A stretch of DNA of 64,000 nucleotides from Breviolum minutum Mf 1.05b.01 (GCA_000507305.1 DF239119.1:1-64000); one strand, 5' to 3'. Positions 34,101 to 43,116 are shown, counted from the stretch's first letter. Notes: a model not told the origin generated them from the letters alone. Program-made: numbers and translations.

Positions 34101-37100
34101 GCATTTTTTTTTCAATTGGGTTGGTTCAACCACCAGGTAGTGTACTGTTTAAAACAGATTGGGCTAACTTTGGCCCATTTGCCTTTTTGAGGGGTAGTTT
34201 TTGAGGTGGGTAGTTTTGGTTCAGATTTTTTTCAGATGTCAATATGTTTCACGTTTCAAAAGGTTCAGATGTCTATTTTTTTTGATGAAGAAAATGATCC
34301 AAAAGGGTCTCTCTCCGCACATTTTGGTAAACCAATAAGGCCAACAGCAAACCGAACATCTCCCCTTTGTCCAGTGGAAAATGTAGTAACAGTACATATA
34401 CCATACACCCATGGAAGCTTTGGAGGTTTGCAGAAGAGAAGGGAGGAATGACATCGGTGATGCCTGATTGTTGTTATAACAGGCAAAAGGAGAAAAACAA
34501 CAAATTTCAATAGTTGAATAGTATGTTTGCTTGAACTATCTCGAAGTATATGATGGGTTGGGGTAAACGAAAGGACATGAAAAGACATGAAGTATTCTTT
34601 GGTGCCATGTTTGATTATGCTGAGGCTGGCAAAGGCATGGCTGGCCGTTTGTCTCGTCGTTTCTCGTTCGGTGGAAATCTTTTGATTTGACCAAAATACC
34701 CTGAGATTCTATTGCCATACCTGCAAAATCAAAGGTTTTGATCCCTGCAAAACAACAAAACTGGATCAAAACTGATTTGATTTTGTAGATAAACTGTTTA
34801 TTTTAACCAGGAATCTCCTTTTGATACTCTTTTTGGCTGCCTCTTCCAGGTTGTTCATAGAGATCTGGATATTCAATGGCCAATTTTTTGGTTCCTGGAT
34901 CCAGGAGTTTGACATGTTTGAAACATGATGATTATGTCACAAGATATTTTCGAGGGTCTCAAGGTGTGGGAAAGAACACACACAAAATTATGTAAAAGGA
35001 TGATTTCAACAAAATGCTATATGTTCATATATTTGTTTATCACATTGCATTGCTTCCAAGAAGAGCTGGATCTGGTTGATGGTTGAACGCGCCTACCTGT
35101 CAGGATTACAGCAACTATGCACGTAGCCTTTTTCAGCGATTGCAAGTCACACAGTATAAGGTCCGGCTGTTTTTGCACATGAGGGTAGTCTTTGTACGAG
35201 GAATTCCTATCATAGAAGCGTACTTCTATGCTCACATTCTTCTTGTCCCCGTTCTTCTTTTCATTATTGTCTTTAATTTGTTATCCTGTTTGTTAGTTCC
35301 TTCTTCTTTTTTTCTTTCTGATACCAAACGAGCTGAAATTTCAATCAACGAAAGATGCCAGTCCAGACAGCAGCTGTTCATCAATTGGTTTAGATGGATT
35401 GCCACTGATGATCTCATCTTTAAAATAAAAAAACATATTTTGAACGTGCAGGTGAATATGCTCAACACCCAGTACCGAATGCACCCGGCCATTTCCCGCT
35501 TTCCTTCAGAGAACTTTTATGATGGTCAAAAGCTCAGAACGAAGGACGTGGGGATGTAGGGACCATGGCGAAATGCAGTTGATTTGGAAGGTTTTCTATC
35601 AACCATTTCTTATTTCATTAATGAAATGAGGAGGGCGTCTATGCATCAAATTTTTACATCATTAGAGCCCATAACTTCAGGGCAATGCAGTTCAGAAAGA
35701 GGAGAATCACCCGTACAAAAGGGTTTGGGGTTTGATCCCTGATCCCCCGAAGAGCATCGCATCCCATCTATTTCTCTCAAAGTTGCATCATTTGTTTCGG
35801 ACATGGATGCAAACGCAGCCCCCCAAGGGAACCTCCTGAATCATTTGGACCAGCAGGCCCGTGTCGCCCTTTTGTCAGTCTTGGTTGGCTTGTGGAACTT
35901 ACTTGAGATATAATGATTGTACAGTATCTTAGTATAGATATATTTAATATTTTTAGATGAACATATAAACATACCACGAACTGTTATCATCATGACCATG
36001 CCATGCCATTGGAGATATGCCCGTAAATGGTCCGATTCAACGTGCTGAATACCACAAACAGATCTGTCGTCAGATGGGTAGGCTGCTATCGTTTTGTCAT
36101 TTGTCCCTCACAAATAATATGCCATATGCAATGAAATTGTGCTATATATATACATATAAGTGGTCTAAGAAAGAGCAGAGTCTTCGCGTGCAGTATTGAA
36201 ATCTGAAGATTCATAATGTTCATGAGTCATGTCATGCGTAAAAAGATGTGGCATATAAATGTGAAGACTTCTTTCAATCTTTCCCTTGCTGCCCTGTTCC
36301 ACAGCAAGGCCTTTGAGGAGAAAAATCCCACGGCCTGGTCGCATATTCCTTGCTTTGCACCGGTGGCCTTCTTTAACATCGCAGGTGCGGATGGTGTGGA
36401 TGGTGTGGATGGGGATGTTCAAGCGCAAGCCAGGGAGATTTAATAAGAAACATCCTTCCCTTGGAGTAACCAAGGGTAGAAATAGGTTTACTAGCTTGCT
36501 GATAGCATGATCCTTGAGACCTCGTCTTCCTGGACATGTTTTATAAGGCTCTTGGCAACGATACACCTCAACAGTCTCTGGTGGTCCAGTGTCAACCAGC
36601 ATCCCAACGAGGTCAAATGGTGCAGGAGTCCAAATCATATGCCAACGAGGATGAGGTAGAACGAAGACTGACGGAAACAAGCTGCACTTTTTGCTGTTGT
36701 ATTCTGATTAGATTTGTGCTTCTCAGTGTTCGAATTGGTCTTGAACACATACATCCATATACCCTATACTTTACCGTTCAGCATATAGCATATACATCCT
36801 GAGGGTGTCTGGCTGATTGATACCATCGGGTGGGATATCCAGCTATGCCAGGCAGAGTTCATTGTAAATCTGGTCGCAGTGCTGCAGACTTTGTATCCAG
36901 ACCAGGACTGCTTCACCATTGAAGATCATGCTTCGGATGTACATTTGCCACTTGAATCTCGATAGATTCAAGTCCAATTTCCCAGCTCTTGATTTTTTTG
37001 AGGGGGTCTCTCAAAATTCCACCTCGGTGAACCAGAAAGCATGGCAAGGACTGGAAGAAAAAGATTGGTGTCATCTCTCCCTACGCTCAGCAGGTCCATT

Positions 37101-39906
37101 TCTCGACTTGCTCTGATAGGAGAGATCCTGAAGATGGGAAAATGAGAGTGATAGAGTGTATTCAACATTTGAATCTATTATTTGCTATTCGCCAGAGCTT
37201 TCACCATGGAACGGTTGCCATAATTCATTTCACCCATATAGACAAAAACACTGTATGCTTTGAACACCTCACAACAATGTGCAGTGATGTGTTTCATAAT
37301 TCAACGATGGAAAGATCTCCATAATTCAACGATGGAAAGCGTCATGTTGATTCAAATCCAGGTGCGTTTGCTGAAGACCATGTTCAAAGAAAAGTGCCTC
37401 AGCAATTCCAGAAAAAGCAGGGAATGGCTCGGACTATCGATTGCTCCGTCAACGCCAGGTTGAGATGTTTGTTAATTAAAATAGAGCTGGCAATAAAACT
37501 TTTCTAGAGACATGAATCAGATTTATCACTTTTTGCATGTACACTGGTACTGTTCCAACAAATTTTGAAAGAAATGACAGCAACATCACTGCATCAGAAA
37601 GGAGGGACTCTAGGATCAACCGATCCACTCGTGCCATCATGCCTTGGGTGCTGGCGGGTTCTCTCGTAGGTATGGCGTTAAAAATCAACATGATCCCAGC
37701 CCGGTGGAGGTGCGGAAAGTTCTTTTTTGGTTTTGTGACATTTTCTCGGGAATGATTTTTCGTATCTTACTATCAAAAAGAAGTTTCCAGGGATTTGCAT
37801 TGGATGAGGGTTCGATCTGTAAAACCCTGGTAGAGTGATAGACAGTTCTTTGTTTCTGTCTTTTTCAGTACTGTGTGAAGTGTGATTTTTGCTTAAGGCT
37901 TTGAACACACACATAACGTATACAGAAATGCTCTAAACAAATTCTGGATGTTTAGATATATATATATAAATGAATTCACGTTGATGTTGGAGAAACTACA
38001 TGAAACTGCGTCATATTGTGCCTTGAAAGAAATGTTCTGAAAGCCAGGTGAATACAGTGGACGGTTTTCAAGGCAATGAGAAGGACTGGCACGTCTCAAG
38101 TGTTTTTCAAGCGGGGATCCTAGGTTTAGGATCATCCAATGATGGAATGCTTGGAGTTTCTTCATCATGAATCAACCAATCATCTGAATTTCTGAATGAA
38201 CCAGCTATCTACGATTTCGTGAAAGAGTTGGTACCTTTGGTACGTGGCAAGGACTGCATCATCGTGTCATTGGTACGCGAAGCGACCAAACGGTCCAATT
38301 CTGTGGGCTTTTTGGCGGATCGACGGAGGATGAGTCATGGCATTGATAACGGCAGGAAAAAAACACGGAGTTGCATGTTTTACGATTGATGTCAGGGGTT
38401 TCACTGGTAATTGTGCTAATCCATCATCAAGGATGGCATGATGCATGAATCTCGTGATGATACATGACGATACATGATGATATCTGCTGATACATGATGA
38501 TGCATGGTGATTTATGACGAATGATGCATGCTCAATGATCCTGCGTCAATGTTTCTGGGAGTTTGATGGTGTTGGAGGAAACCGTTTCTTGACACTGAGG
38601 AATGTGGCCTTCACCCGTGCTCGAATGAATCTTTGGGTACTTCACCTTAGGATCGCTTTGGTTTTCCAATGGTCTGAGCTGCATATTTGAAGTCTGAAAT
38701 GTCGGAAAAACTGGTGTTTTTGAGTAGAAATTGTAGCGAAAAGAAACGTGTTGAATTTTCAGTGATCTGCAAACGTAATTCGCTGAGTTTTTTCAAAGTT
38801 GAGTGATTTCAATGTCAATGACTGAGAAGTTGGTTCTTCATGTGACTTTCTTGTCCTTTTTTTGAAGTTTGGTGACCTTCATTTTAAGATGGCTGGAAGC
38901 AACTGGTAAATCAACATAGATCCATACAAAGCCTTCAACGGTTGTTCCATTTAGCCCAAAAAATCAATTCTGAATTTCTGAATCTGAATCTGTTCAGATT
39001 TGATCTTATACTGTCATTCACTAGATCCTTCAGCTGCAGGTCGTAGGCAATGGTAACTTCTTGGCCATCAATGCCGACTGGGAGGAGCCAACCTTGAACA
39101 AATCCTCAACAAAAGAATTGCATTTTAATCATGGAAACAGAATTGGACTACCCTTCCTGAAACTAACATAGCACCTGAAAGTCAATTGTTGGAAGGCCTA
39201 CTTTCAGGTGCTATGTTAGTTTCAGGGAGGGTAACCAATAACATTTCTCAAGGGATGTCAAAGGATTTTGATTCTGTTTGCATGTCAAGTTGACCCAGGC
39301 TTCAGATGTGGAGTTGCCCAAGTCCTTCCAGTCTTCAGGACTTTATTGAAAAGATCCAAGCAGAACCCAAAAGACGCGCTCGAGATAGCTATGTGTCGGG
39401 TTGCTTAAGGATTGCCGATGTCTTGAGGAGACCAATGTTTCTCGCATTTCCACTGGGAAAGCAGCATCATTGAAGACAAGGGTACTTGGCAATGTGACAC
39501 AATTTGTGATCCTCAATCTGAGATGTTCTCCATGGATTTTCCTAAAGACATGTAAAACAGCATATTCTGCCGGTGGTTCCCCTCCCTTTATTTTCTTGTT
39601 ACCAACGAGGCTGCGAGTTGCCAAGCCATGTGACTTGGCATTTGTCAAATGGTGGAGATTGGTGTGTGGGATATTGATATCAAATAATATTGAATAATTG
39701 ATTTTCTATCACATACACTTTAGCCCCTAATGATATGTCACCATATAACATATTAACCTGATGTTTTGTTTGTGTTTTGTGACAATGATTTGCGGCCAAA
39801 GAAGTTTGAATCCGGAACTGACGAAGTGATTTCAGATTCGCCCCTGAGCCAAGTTGGAGACTGGTTGCAGCGCTACTACAAAGCCTGGAAAGCAAGGACC
39901 AGTTGA
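24726..39906 (+). CDS. Sen1/senataxin-type SF1 helicase, multi-exon
   Basis: All hallmarks of a UPF1-like SF1 helicase (ATP-driven unwinding of RNA or RNA:DNA hybrids, in Sen1/SETX linked to transcription termination and R-loops) occur in order on the plus strand. They are: Q motif YNPSQMNAIRDSL, motif I GPPGTGKT, Ia VLVCAPSNAAVDEV, II VLVDEACQGVE, III LIGDPNQLPATVF, then QYRMHPAISRFPS, IGVISPYAQQ, V VNTVDGFQGNEK, and VI DRRRMNVAFTRAR. Best-placed exons: 24726-24818, 24845-24949, 25028-25087, 25452-25506, 25787-25810, 26013-26081, 30436-30489, 30699-30748, 31847-31918, 32578-32622, about 33300-33393, 33631-33683, 33915-33990, 35452-35547, 36305-36410, 36626-36670, 36852-36938, 37064-37093, 37362-37426, 37670-37718, 38048-38083, 38252-38331, 38600-38636, 39040-39081, 39339-39392, 39428-39481 and about 39800-39906. 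Several donors are GC or GA. A long insertion lies between motifs I and Ia. Both gene ends are uncertain. Confidence 0.9.
25452..25506 (+). CDS. Helicase exon: Q motif
   Basis: GACCAG|G opens YNPSQMNAIRDSLKAQRS, the adenine-recognising Q motif of UPF1-like helicases. The next exon starts in phase 0, which is met if the intron begins GC (CGAAGT|GCTTTG) rather than at the GT five bases later. Confidence 0.9.
25787..25810 (+). CDS. Helicase micro-exon before motif I
   Basis: Only 24 nt (VEGITLIQ) between CGACAG|G and CAG|GTGCTT. Joined to the next exon it gives LIQ-GPPGTGKT, the exact order seen in family members. Confidence 0.9.
26013..26081 (+). CDS. Helicase exon: motif I (Walker A)
   Basis: GCTAG|G to AAG|GTCTGG encloses 23 codons: GPPGTGKTSTVLALLTVLLA then SKK. 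GTGKT is the ATP phosphate-binding loop. Confidence 0.97.
26386..26434 (+). CDS. Exon in helicase insertion region
   Basis: GTGCAG|G to TTG|GTCAAA encloses TTGEDDFGCRGVGSGL. It lies between motifs I and Ia and is probably part of a lineage-specific insertion. Alternative frames are open. Confidence 0.35.
26652..26716 (+). CDS. Exon in helicase insertion region
   Basis: ACTCAG|G opens ARIWAVDGAILLTNRCLLDE and A up to TAG. The 3' end is unclear. Confidence 0.35.
26867..26923 (+). CDS. Exon in helicase insertion region
   Basis: TTGCACAG is followed by LEDAEVRIPINKLRALRR and a TAA. The amphipathic helix pattern is coding-like; the donor is not clear. Confidence 0.4.
27235..27290 (+). CDS. Exon in helicase insertion region
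   Basis: TTCCAAG|G opens VSTEVGEADGMGCTSD in phase 0. The end is not resolved. A polar linker is likely. Confidence 0.35.
27380..27477 (+). CDS. Exon(s) in helicase insertion, with an in-frame TGA
   Basis: After TTTCAG|G the frame reads DIQVRYHEFDFLTPC, then TGA, then in the same frame EDSEDEKREQERVLKLQ up to CAG|GTCAGA. Either a short intron (GTCAGG to GAGAG|G) is removed, or the copy carries a nonsense change. The charged part is typical of acidic linkers. Confidence 0.4.
27629..28169. repeat. ATC trinucleotide microsatellite with assembly gap
   Basis: CATCAT units flank both sides of a run of N at 27658-28114 (457 positions). The assembly broke inside the repeat, so the true length is unknown. 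Confidence 0.95.
28255..28322 (+). CDS. Exon in helicase insertion region
   Basis: GCCAG|G opens AHAPWLRPNFIPFSDREWQE then AP, followed by GTGATT as donor. Phase 0 start and strong coding character; a longer overlapping frame is less protein-like. Confidence 0.5.
28721..28762 (+). CDS. Exon in helicase insertion region
   Basis: CCGCAG|G to AAG|GTGCGA encloses 14 phase-0 codons: VVRPGEAVRVPYTK. A further candidate follows at 28772-28816 (TRCPFRWPLYTQKNG). Confidence 0.45.
29179..29218 (+). CDS. Acidic exon in helicase insertion region
   Basis: CTCAAG precedes VDDEDSGDDSHEND and a GT donor (G|GTACCG). It is the last candidate insertion exon before motif Ia. Confidence 0.4.
29477..29575. repeat. 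Long hairpin element, copy 1
   Basis: Arms at 29477-29507 (CTTCCTGAAACTAACATTGC and on) and 29545-29575 (GGGGCTATGTTAGTTTCAGA and neighbours) are inverted repeats with few mismatches around a short loop containing GGAAGGCCTA. A second copy lies at 39149-39233. Confidence 0.85.
30436..30489 (+). CDS. Helicase exon: motif Ia
   Basis: TTTCAG|G opens VLVCAPSNAAVDEVLRRV. The family-expected continuation (DGMLGDDG) is the next exon in phase 0, which suggests a GA donor (GTT|GACCGG); the frame stays open a further 13 codons, so the end is not certain. Confidence 0.9.
30699..30748 (+). CDS. Helicase exon after motif Ia
   Basis: TTTGCAG|G opens DGMLGDDGNVYRPHMT and leaves AG before GTTGGA, matching the G-x-Y-x-P-x-hydrophobic-x-R pattern that follows Ia in Sen1-type helicases. 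Confidence 0.85.
31847..31918 (+). CDS. Helicase exon between motifs Ia and II
   Basis: CAGCAG|G to |GTTGGG encloses 24 phase-0 codons, AYSLREQIERRLASCPSARH then LCSK. A 141-codon minus frame overlaps and is its antisense shadow. Confidence 0.7.
32578..32622 (+). CDS. Helicase exon between motifs Ia and II
   Basis: CCGAAG|G opens EEEKDAVLSLARCAK with GTTGGT as possible donor. The helical linker is expected at this position in the family. Confidence 0.6.
33300..33393 (+). CDS. Helicase exon: motif II (Walker B)
   Basis: The frame reads KKLVKNRPTRVVGSEVGCPE then DFDTVLVDE. Joined to the next exon (ACQGVELS) it gives VLVDEACQ, motif II. This needs a GC donor right after GAG (GACGAG|GCCCCG). 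The 5' boundary is uncertain (ATCAG at 33295-33299 or earlier). Confidence 0.9.
33631..33683 (+). CDS. Helicase exon: after motif II
   Basis: CACCAG|G opens ACQGVELSTLIPLKLGC plus AG. The next exon supplies G-CGG, giving LGCRRLILIGD; this needs a GC donor (TGCAG|GCAGGG). Confidence 0.95.
33915..33990 (+). CDS. Helicase exon: motif III
   Basis: GATAG|G opens RLILIGDPNQLPATVFSELL then GHRNS and |GTGGAA. GDPNQLPATV is motif III of Sen1-type helicases. Confidence 0.97.
33991..35451. other. Intronic stretch with one unplaced helicase exon
   Basis: Family order requires about 15 residues (a SLFxRL-like segment) between motif III and QYRMHP. The best candidate is near 35060-35100 (WLMVERAYLSG), but its boundaries do not fit phase. 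Other open frames are AT-rich shadows. Confidence 0.4.
35452..35547 (+). CDS. Helicase exon: QYRMHP motif
   Basis: CGTGCAG|G to GAC|GTGGGG encloses 32 phase-0 codons: VNMLNTQYRMHPAISRFPSE then NFYDGQKLRTKD. QYRMHP is the motif IV region of UPF1-like helicases. Confidence 0.97.
36305..36410 (+). CDS. Helicase exon in second RecA domain
   Basis: After a long pyrimidine tract ending CCACAG the frame reads KAFEEKNPTAWSHIPCFAPV then AFFNIAGADG. It corresponds to the P-x-hydrophobic-F-F-(D/N)-I-x-G segment. The frame stays open to 36443, so the donor is uncertain. Confidence 0.8.
36626..36670 (+). CDS. Helicase exon: N-x-x-E segment
   Basis: GTGCAG|G opens ESKSYANEDEVERRL, matching the S-x-x-N-x-x-E-(A/V) segment of the family. 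The 3' boundary is not certain. Confidence 0.8.
36852..36938 (+). CDS. Helicase exon in second RecA domain
   Basis: GCCAG|G to GAT|GTACAT encloses 29 phase-0 codons, AEFIVNLVAVLQTLYPDQDC then FTIEDHASD. It leads directly into IGVISPY. Confidence 0.92.
37064..37093 (+). CDS. Helicase micro-exon: IGVISPYAQQ
   Basis: Thirty nucleotides after AAAAAG encode IGVISPYAQQ and end at |GTCCAT. The match to the family motif (I-G-V-I-x-P-Y) fixes both boundaries. Confidence 0.92.
37296..37339. repeat. Two-copy tandem duplication, 25-nt period
   Basis: ATAATTCAACGATGGAAAG occurs at 37296-37314 and 37321-37339, separated by ATCTCC, within a helicase intron. Confidence 0.9.
37362..37426 (+). CDS. Helicase exon before motif V
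   Basis: ATCCAG|G opens VRLLKTMFKEKCLSNSRKSR then E. A GC donor (GAATG|GCTCGG) would leave TG, completed by the next exon's G to Trp; this is phase-consistent but not proven. Confidence 0.85.
37670..37718 (+). CDS. Helicase exon before motif V
   Basis: CGTAG|G to |GTTCTT encloses YGVKNQHDPSPVEVRK. Joined in phase 0 to VNTVDGFQGNEK it gives the family order. Confidence 0.88.
38048..38083 (+). CDS. Helicase exon: motif V
   Basis: GCCAG|G opens VNTVDGFQGNEK, the motif V core. The family continues with (E)KDCII, supplied by the next exon in phase 0, so the intron must begin GA (GAGAAG|GACTGG). Confidence 0.97.
38252..38331 (+). CDS. Helicase exon between motifs V and VI
   Basis: GGCAAG|G opens DCIIVSLVREATKRSNSVGF then LADRRR and AT. 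The next exon begins G-AAT-GTG, so ATG-AAT restores the conserved RRMNVA; the intron must begin GA (AGGAT|GAGTCA). Confidence 0.97.
38457..38530. repeat. Decameric GATNCATGAT array
   Basis: Six to seven imperfect 10-nt units (GATACATGAC, GATACATGAT, GATATCTGCT, GATACATGAT, GATGCATGGT, GATTTATGAC) follow in register within a helicase intron. Confidence 0.75.
38600..38636 (+). CDS. Helicase exon: motif VI
   Basis: ACTGAG|G opens NVAFTRARMNLW and ends TGG|GTACTT. TRAR carries the arginine finger of SF1 helicases. Confidence 0.97.
39040..39081 (+). CDS. Helicase exon after motif VI
   Basis: GCTGCAG|G opens VVGNGNFLAINADW, matching the (I/V)VGN segment that closes the helicase core. A GA donor (TGG|GAGGAG) is likely. 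Confidence 0.88.
39149..39233. repeat. Long hairpin element, copy 2
   Basis: Arms at 39149-39182 and 39200-39233 are inverted repeats of 34 nt with one mismatch. The loop holds GGAAGGCCTA as in copy 1 at 29477-29575. Flanks (ATTGGACTAC on the left, GTAACCAAT on the right) extend the symmetry weakly. Confidence 0.9.
39339..39481 (+). CDS. Helicase C-terminal exons
   Basis: Two phase-0 exons: 39339-39392 (DFIEKIQAEPKRRARDSY) and 39428-39481 (ETNVSRISTGKAASLKTR), each with AG|G acceptor and GT donor. The intron between them is only 35 nt. They follow the core and form a basic tail. Confidence 0.75.
39800..39906 (+). CDS. Probable last helicase exon
   Basis: The frame reads KKFESGTDEVISDSPLSQVG then DWLQRYYKAWKARTS and TGA. 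A GT (ACCA|GTTGAC) just before the stop could be a donor instead, in which case the gene continues to the exons at 40.9-41.5 kb. Confidence 0.6.
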
Positions 39907-40941
39907 CAAAGACTTGTCAAAGTCTGATTTGATTCTATTTGGTGGTCACACTCACACAGAAGTAGGTTGCTAAATATCAACATCATCATTCACAGTCTAA
40001 GACCTCAAGAATGATGTTAAAAGTGGAGGTGTAGTAGTTTTGGCTTTCAAATCACATAGGGTTTTGTGACTATTTTGAGATGTTTCGACCGAAAAACATC
40101 TTGCAACGCAATCCACCAGGAATCAACCCAACTCCGAGGTGGGATCTGACAGATGACAGACTTGGATTTCACCCCCTGTTACTTTCTTTTGTATATTTTT
40201 TTTGTACGTATTATGTTGTTCAAAGGTGTTGGGTCAAGGTTCGTTCACCTCATTTTGATTCATTTTGAGTGAATTTATCTTTGGATGTTGGACATAAGAT
40301 GGAAGTTGACTTGGATGAGCCAAGACCAGTCCCGCGAATATGATGAGTACTGCAAACACTTCAAACTTTTGCATGATTATATTGTGATATGGATATGCTG
40401 TGAAATAGAAAGTTGTTTGTGGATTTACATGAGCAGATTCAAAACCTGGTTGATCATTCTGTTTGGGGAGTTGTACTACGTAGTGGTATAGAGTATAAAG
40501 ATTGGACAGCCTCTTGTCGGATCCCTACTAGTCAACCAGTGAGCATTCGGGTAAAATGGGATATCACTAGGTTTGTGAACATTTTTCACATGATTTTATT
40601 GGAGATCAACCCTGAACATGTTGCTTGAGTGCTTGGGTGCTTAAGCATCGTCTGCAGTGAACAGATGTTATGACTTTAAAAATCAGGATAAGGCTGACTC
40701 AATGTAAGTCTTGGGGTCACAGTTTTGGTGATTGAGAGAATGCTCATTCTATGGAAAGCGTTGGACCTCTAAGAGGGTTTCAAATATGTTTAAGATACAT
40801 GCATTTCGATGTTAAGATGTGACAAGAAATTGGTATTTGAGATGGTCTTGTTCTTTCCTTATTTGTTTGCCATATTTTTTTCTCGTTTGGATGGTTCTGT
40901 CTGCTCCGAAGCATCCGAACCTTTCACATCCTTTCTACCAG
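39907..40941. other. Unassigned stretch with ambiguous open frames
   Basis: A segment at 40080-40175 (RPKNILQRNPPGINPTPRWD) and one at 40.30-40.36 kb look partly coding but lack clear splice boundaries or a unique frame. Confidence 0.3.
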
Positions 40942-41491
40942 GATGGCAAAGACGAATTTCTCGAGGCTGGAAATGAGATTCTGCCCGGCGTGTTGAGAGG
41001 GACAACTACAATTACAGTTACACTTCCTAAATAGCTGGCTCAAAATGATGGTTAGCAGGACACATGTGGAATCCCTTTTTTTGGAGTACCTGATCTTTGC
41101 AGGGGCTTTCGCTTTTGGTTAATGTGCTTTGGTTTTTTTTGCTTGTCCCAGATGGCAAAGCTTTTTGTCTCCCTTCGAGATGATTTGAGAAGTATCATCA
41201 AGGGAAGTTAGACAGAAGTTGTCGCAAAATTGCGGGCCTTAAACTGCATGGGTTTTCCTTTAAACAACTCCAGACTTGTTTTTCTTCGCTTGTTTTGAAG
41301 CACATCGGCACATCCATTTGTTTCCTCGCAAGGCTGCCATAAAGCCCTTGGAGATCAGCCATGAAGAGCTTGAAGCGTTGCGTGAGAAAGAGGCCTTGAT
41401 TCGCTACCAAAGTGGTAAACCTGCAGTGAAAAGAGAGAGTAAACTAAAGCTCTCAAAATTTGAGCGCAGCGAATATTTGGATCTCTTTTAA
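40942..41491 (+). CDS. Two exons, second with stop, unknown protein
   Basis: Exon 40942-40989 (DGKDEFLEAGNEILPG) has AG|G and GT signals in phase 0. Exon 41332-41491 opens at GCAAG|G: AAIKPLEISHEELEALREKE, then ALIRYQSGKPAVKRESKLKL and SKFERSEYLDLF with TAA. A small ATG-led frame at 41155 (MAKLFVSLRDDLRSIIKG) lies between. This is either the C-terminus of the helicase gene or a separate short gene; helical charged tail, no domain recognised. Confidence 0.55.
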
Positions 41492-42253
41492 TCTACACTG
41501 GGCAACATGATACTTCACAGGATTGTTATCTGAATGAATCGTACTTGTGACTCTACCACATCTAGATGGTTCTCCAACTGCCGTAGAAGTTGGTTTCTGA
41601 ATAGTAGGTCGGTACCTACTTGGTATACCGGTATACCCAAATATGTTTGAAATTTCCAGACTCTTCGGAGTTGTGGCTGAATACCAAATGAATATTTTTA
41701 AATTTCGTGGCTCCAACTTGCCATTTCAGCAGTTTGGATGAAGCCCTGTGAGTCTTTTGTAACTGAAGTTTGTTTTTTTGAGGTGGGATGCTGGGCTGTA
41801 AACTGCCATGGAACAAGCAAGAGTGACATCGTTTTGGGAAAGACAGATGGCACATCTACCATTTGTTGAGCTTTTCTATTGAAAACTTGAACACATTGGA
41901 TCTAGTAAATAATATGTTTATCATAATCATCACAAAATGATGGGAATGTCATTGGCGGTACACCCTCTCGTAGCATTCTCATGCTGAGAGCCGACTTGAT
42001 TTGGGAGCGCCCGTTGTGGCTACTTGGTATGTTGGAATCGGAAATTCCCCAAGCTTCCTACATGCACTAGAGTTGGAGGGAGTCGTTTTTGCAGATTGCA
42101 GATGAATCCTAGAAACAGTGATTGAATGAATTTCCAGTTGATACCATGTTTCGACACCAAATCTTATGCATATTCACACGATGCAGTTGGAATGACATGT
42201 TTAAGTAGCAAAAGATTTCCTCCACAAGCTTGGATGACTGCAGAAAAATGCAG

Positions 42254-42403
42254 ATGGTTTGCTTTCCCAATTTCCCCGAAATGGATGGAGATGTTCCCAT
42301 TGTCCAGTCTCAACCCAGACCGCGCCCTGAAAAAACCAACAGGAAGAGCGGCAAAGAATCGCCAATGAAGTGGAAGAGGCGAGACAGACATGAATTGCGG
42401 TGA
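42254..42403 (+). CDS. Probable terminal exon, basic tail
   Basis: The frame (ATG at 42254, open upstream to about 42212) reads MVCFPNFPEMDGDVPIVQSQ then PRPRPEKTNRKSGKESPMKW, KRRDRHELR and TGA. The basic end resembles a nuclear-localisation-type tail. Whether it belongs to the gene at 40.9 kb is unknown. Confidence 0.5.
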   Translation: MVCFPNFPEMDGDVPIVQSQPRPRPEKTNRKSGKESPMKWKRRDRHELR

Positions 42404-43116
42404 AAGACCAGGTGATAAACGTTACCCGGTACCCCGAAAAGGAAAATTCCGGAACGTTTTACAGCTTGATTTAGAATGACATGAAAGGATGTCAATCTTG
42501 ACAACATTAAGACCAGTCAATGGATCGTTAAGTTTTGGAGGTCTGACGGTGAAAACTCTGATCATACAGAGACACAAACGTTTAGGATGTACAGAACTGA
42601 CATGTGAGTTTTTCTGAATACAATTAGTTGCAAAAATTGCAAAGATTTAGAGTTGTTCACCACCTAAATCCTTTTGAGCAAAGTTCAAAATCATTTAAGT
42701 GGAACTTCCTAGGCCATTGACAATGAAAAGAAACTTTGGAGATTCTTTTTCAGGTTTCATTCTCAACTTCGAAAGGTTTGATTTGAATCTACCCCCTTAG
42801 TGGAAAGTGAAGCTTGGTAACGATAATCCAAACAGAAAGATGTGACAATCTAGGTCGATGTTTCTGGGAGGACAAAACACAAGTTCTTTGCAATTTATTG
42901 CGACACGCCACCAAGATTTGAATGATTAGAGGTTGAATTTGGCGAACCCTCAACTTCAAAGGATAAGGCAATTCGACTTGATTTGTTAAAATAAACATTC
43001 TTATACTACTGACTTGATCGGAGTGAAGGTTCTATGACTCCCTACTCCTAAACTGTGTGAATGCATTTGGGAAAGGGTAAGCTTAGAGCTTTGTCTCACA
43101 TCCCAGCTGCTTACAG
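42404..43116. other. No exon recognised
   Basis: Only short open frames without paired splice signals. It is read as intergenic or intron. Confidence 0.4.

Noticed and set aside
35700-35770. GGTTTGATCCC segment as a tRNA T-arm
   Set aside because: No matching acceptor stem, D-arm or anticodon arm upstream.
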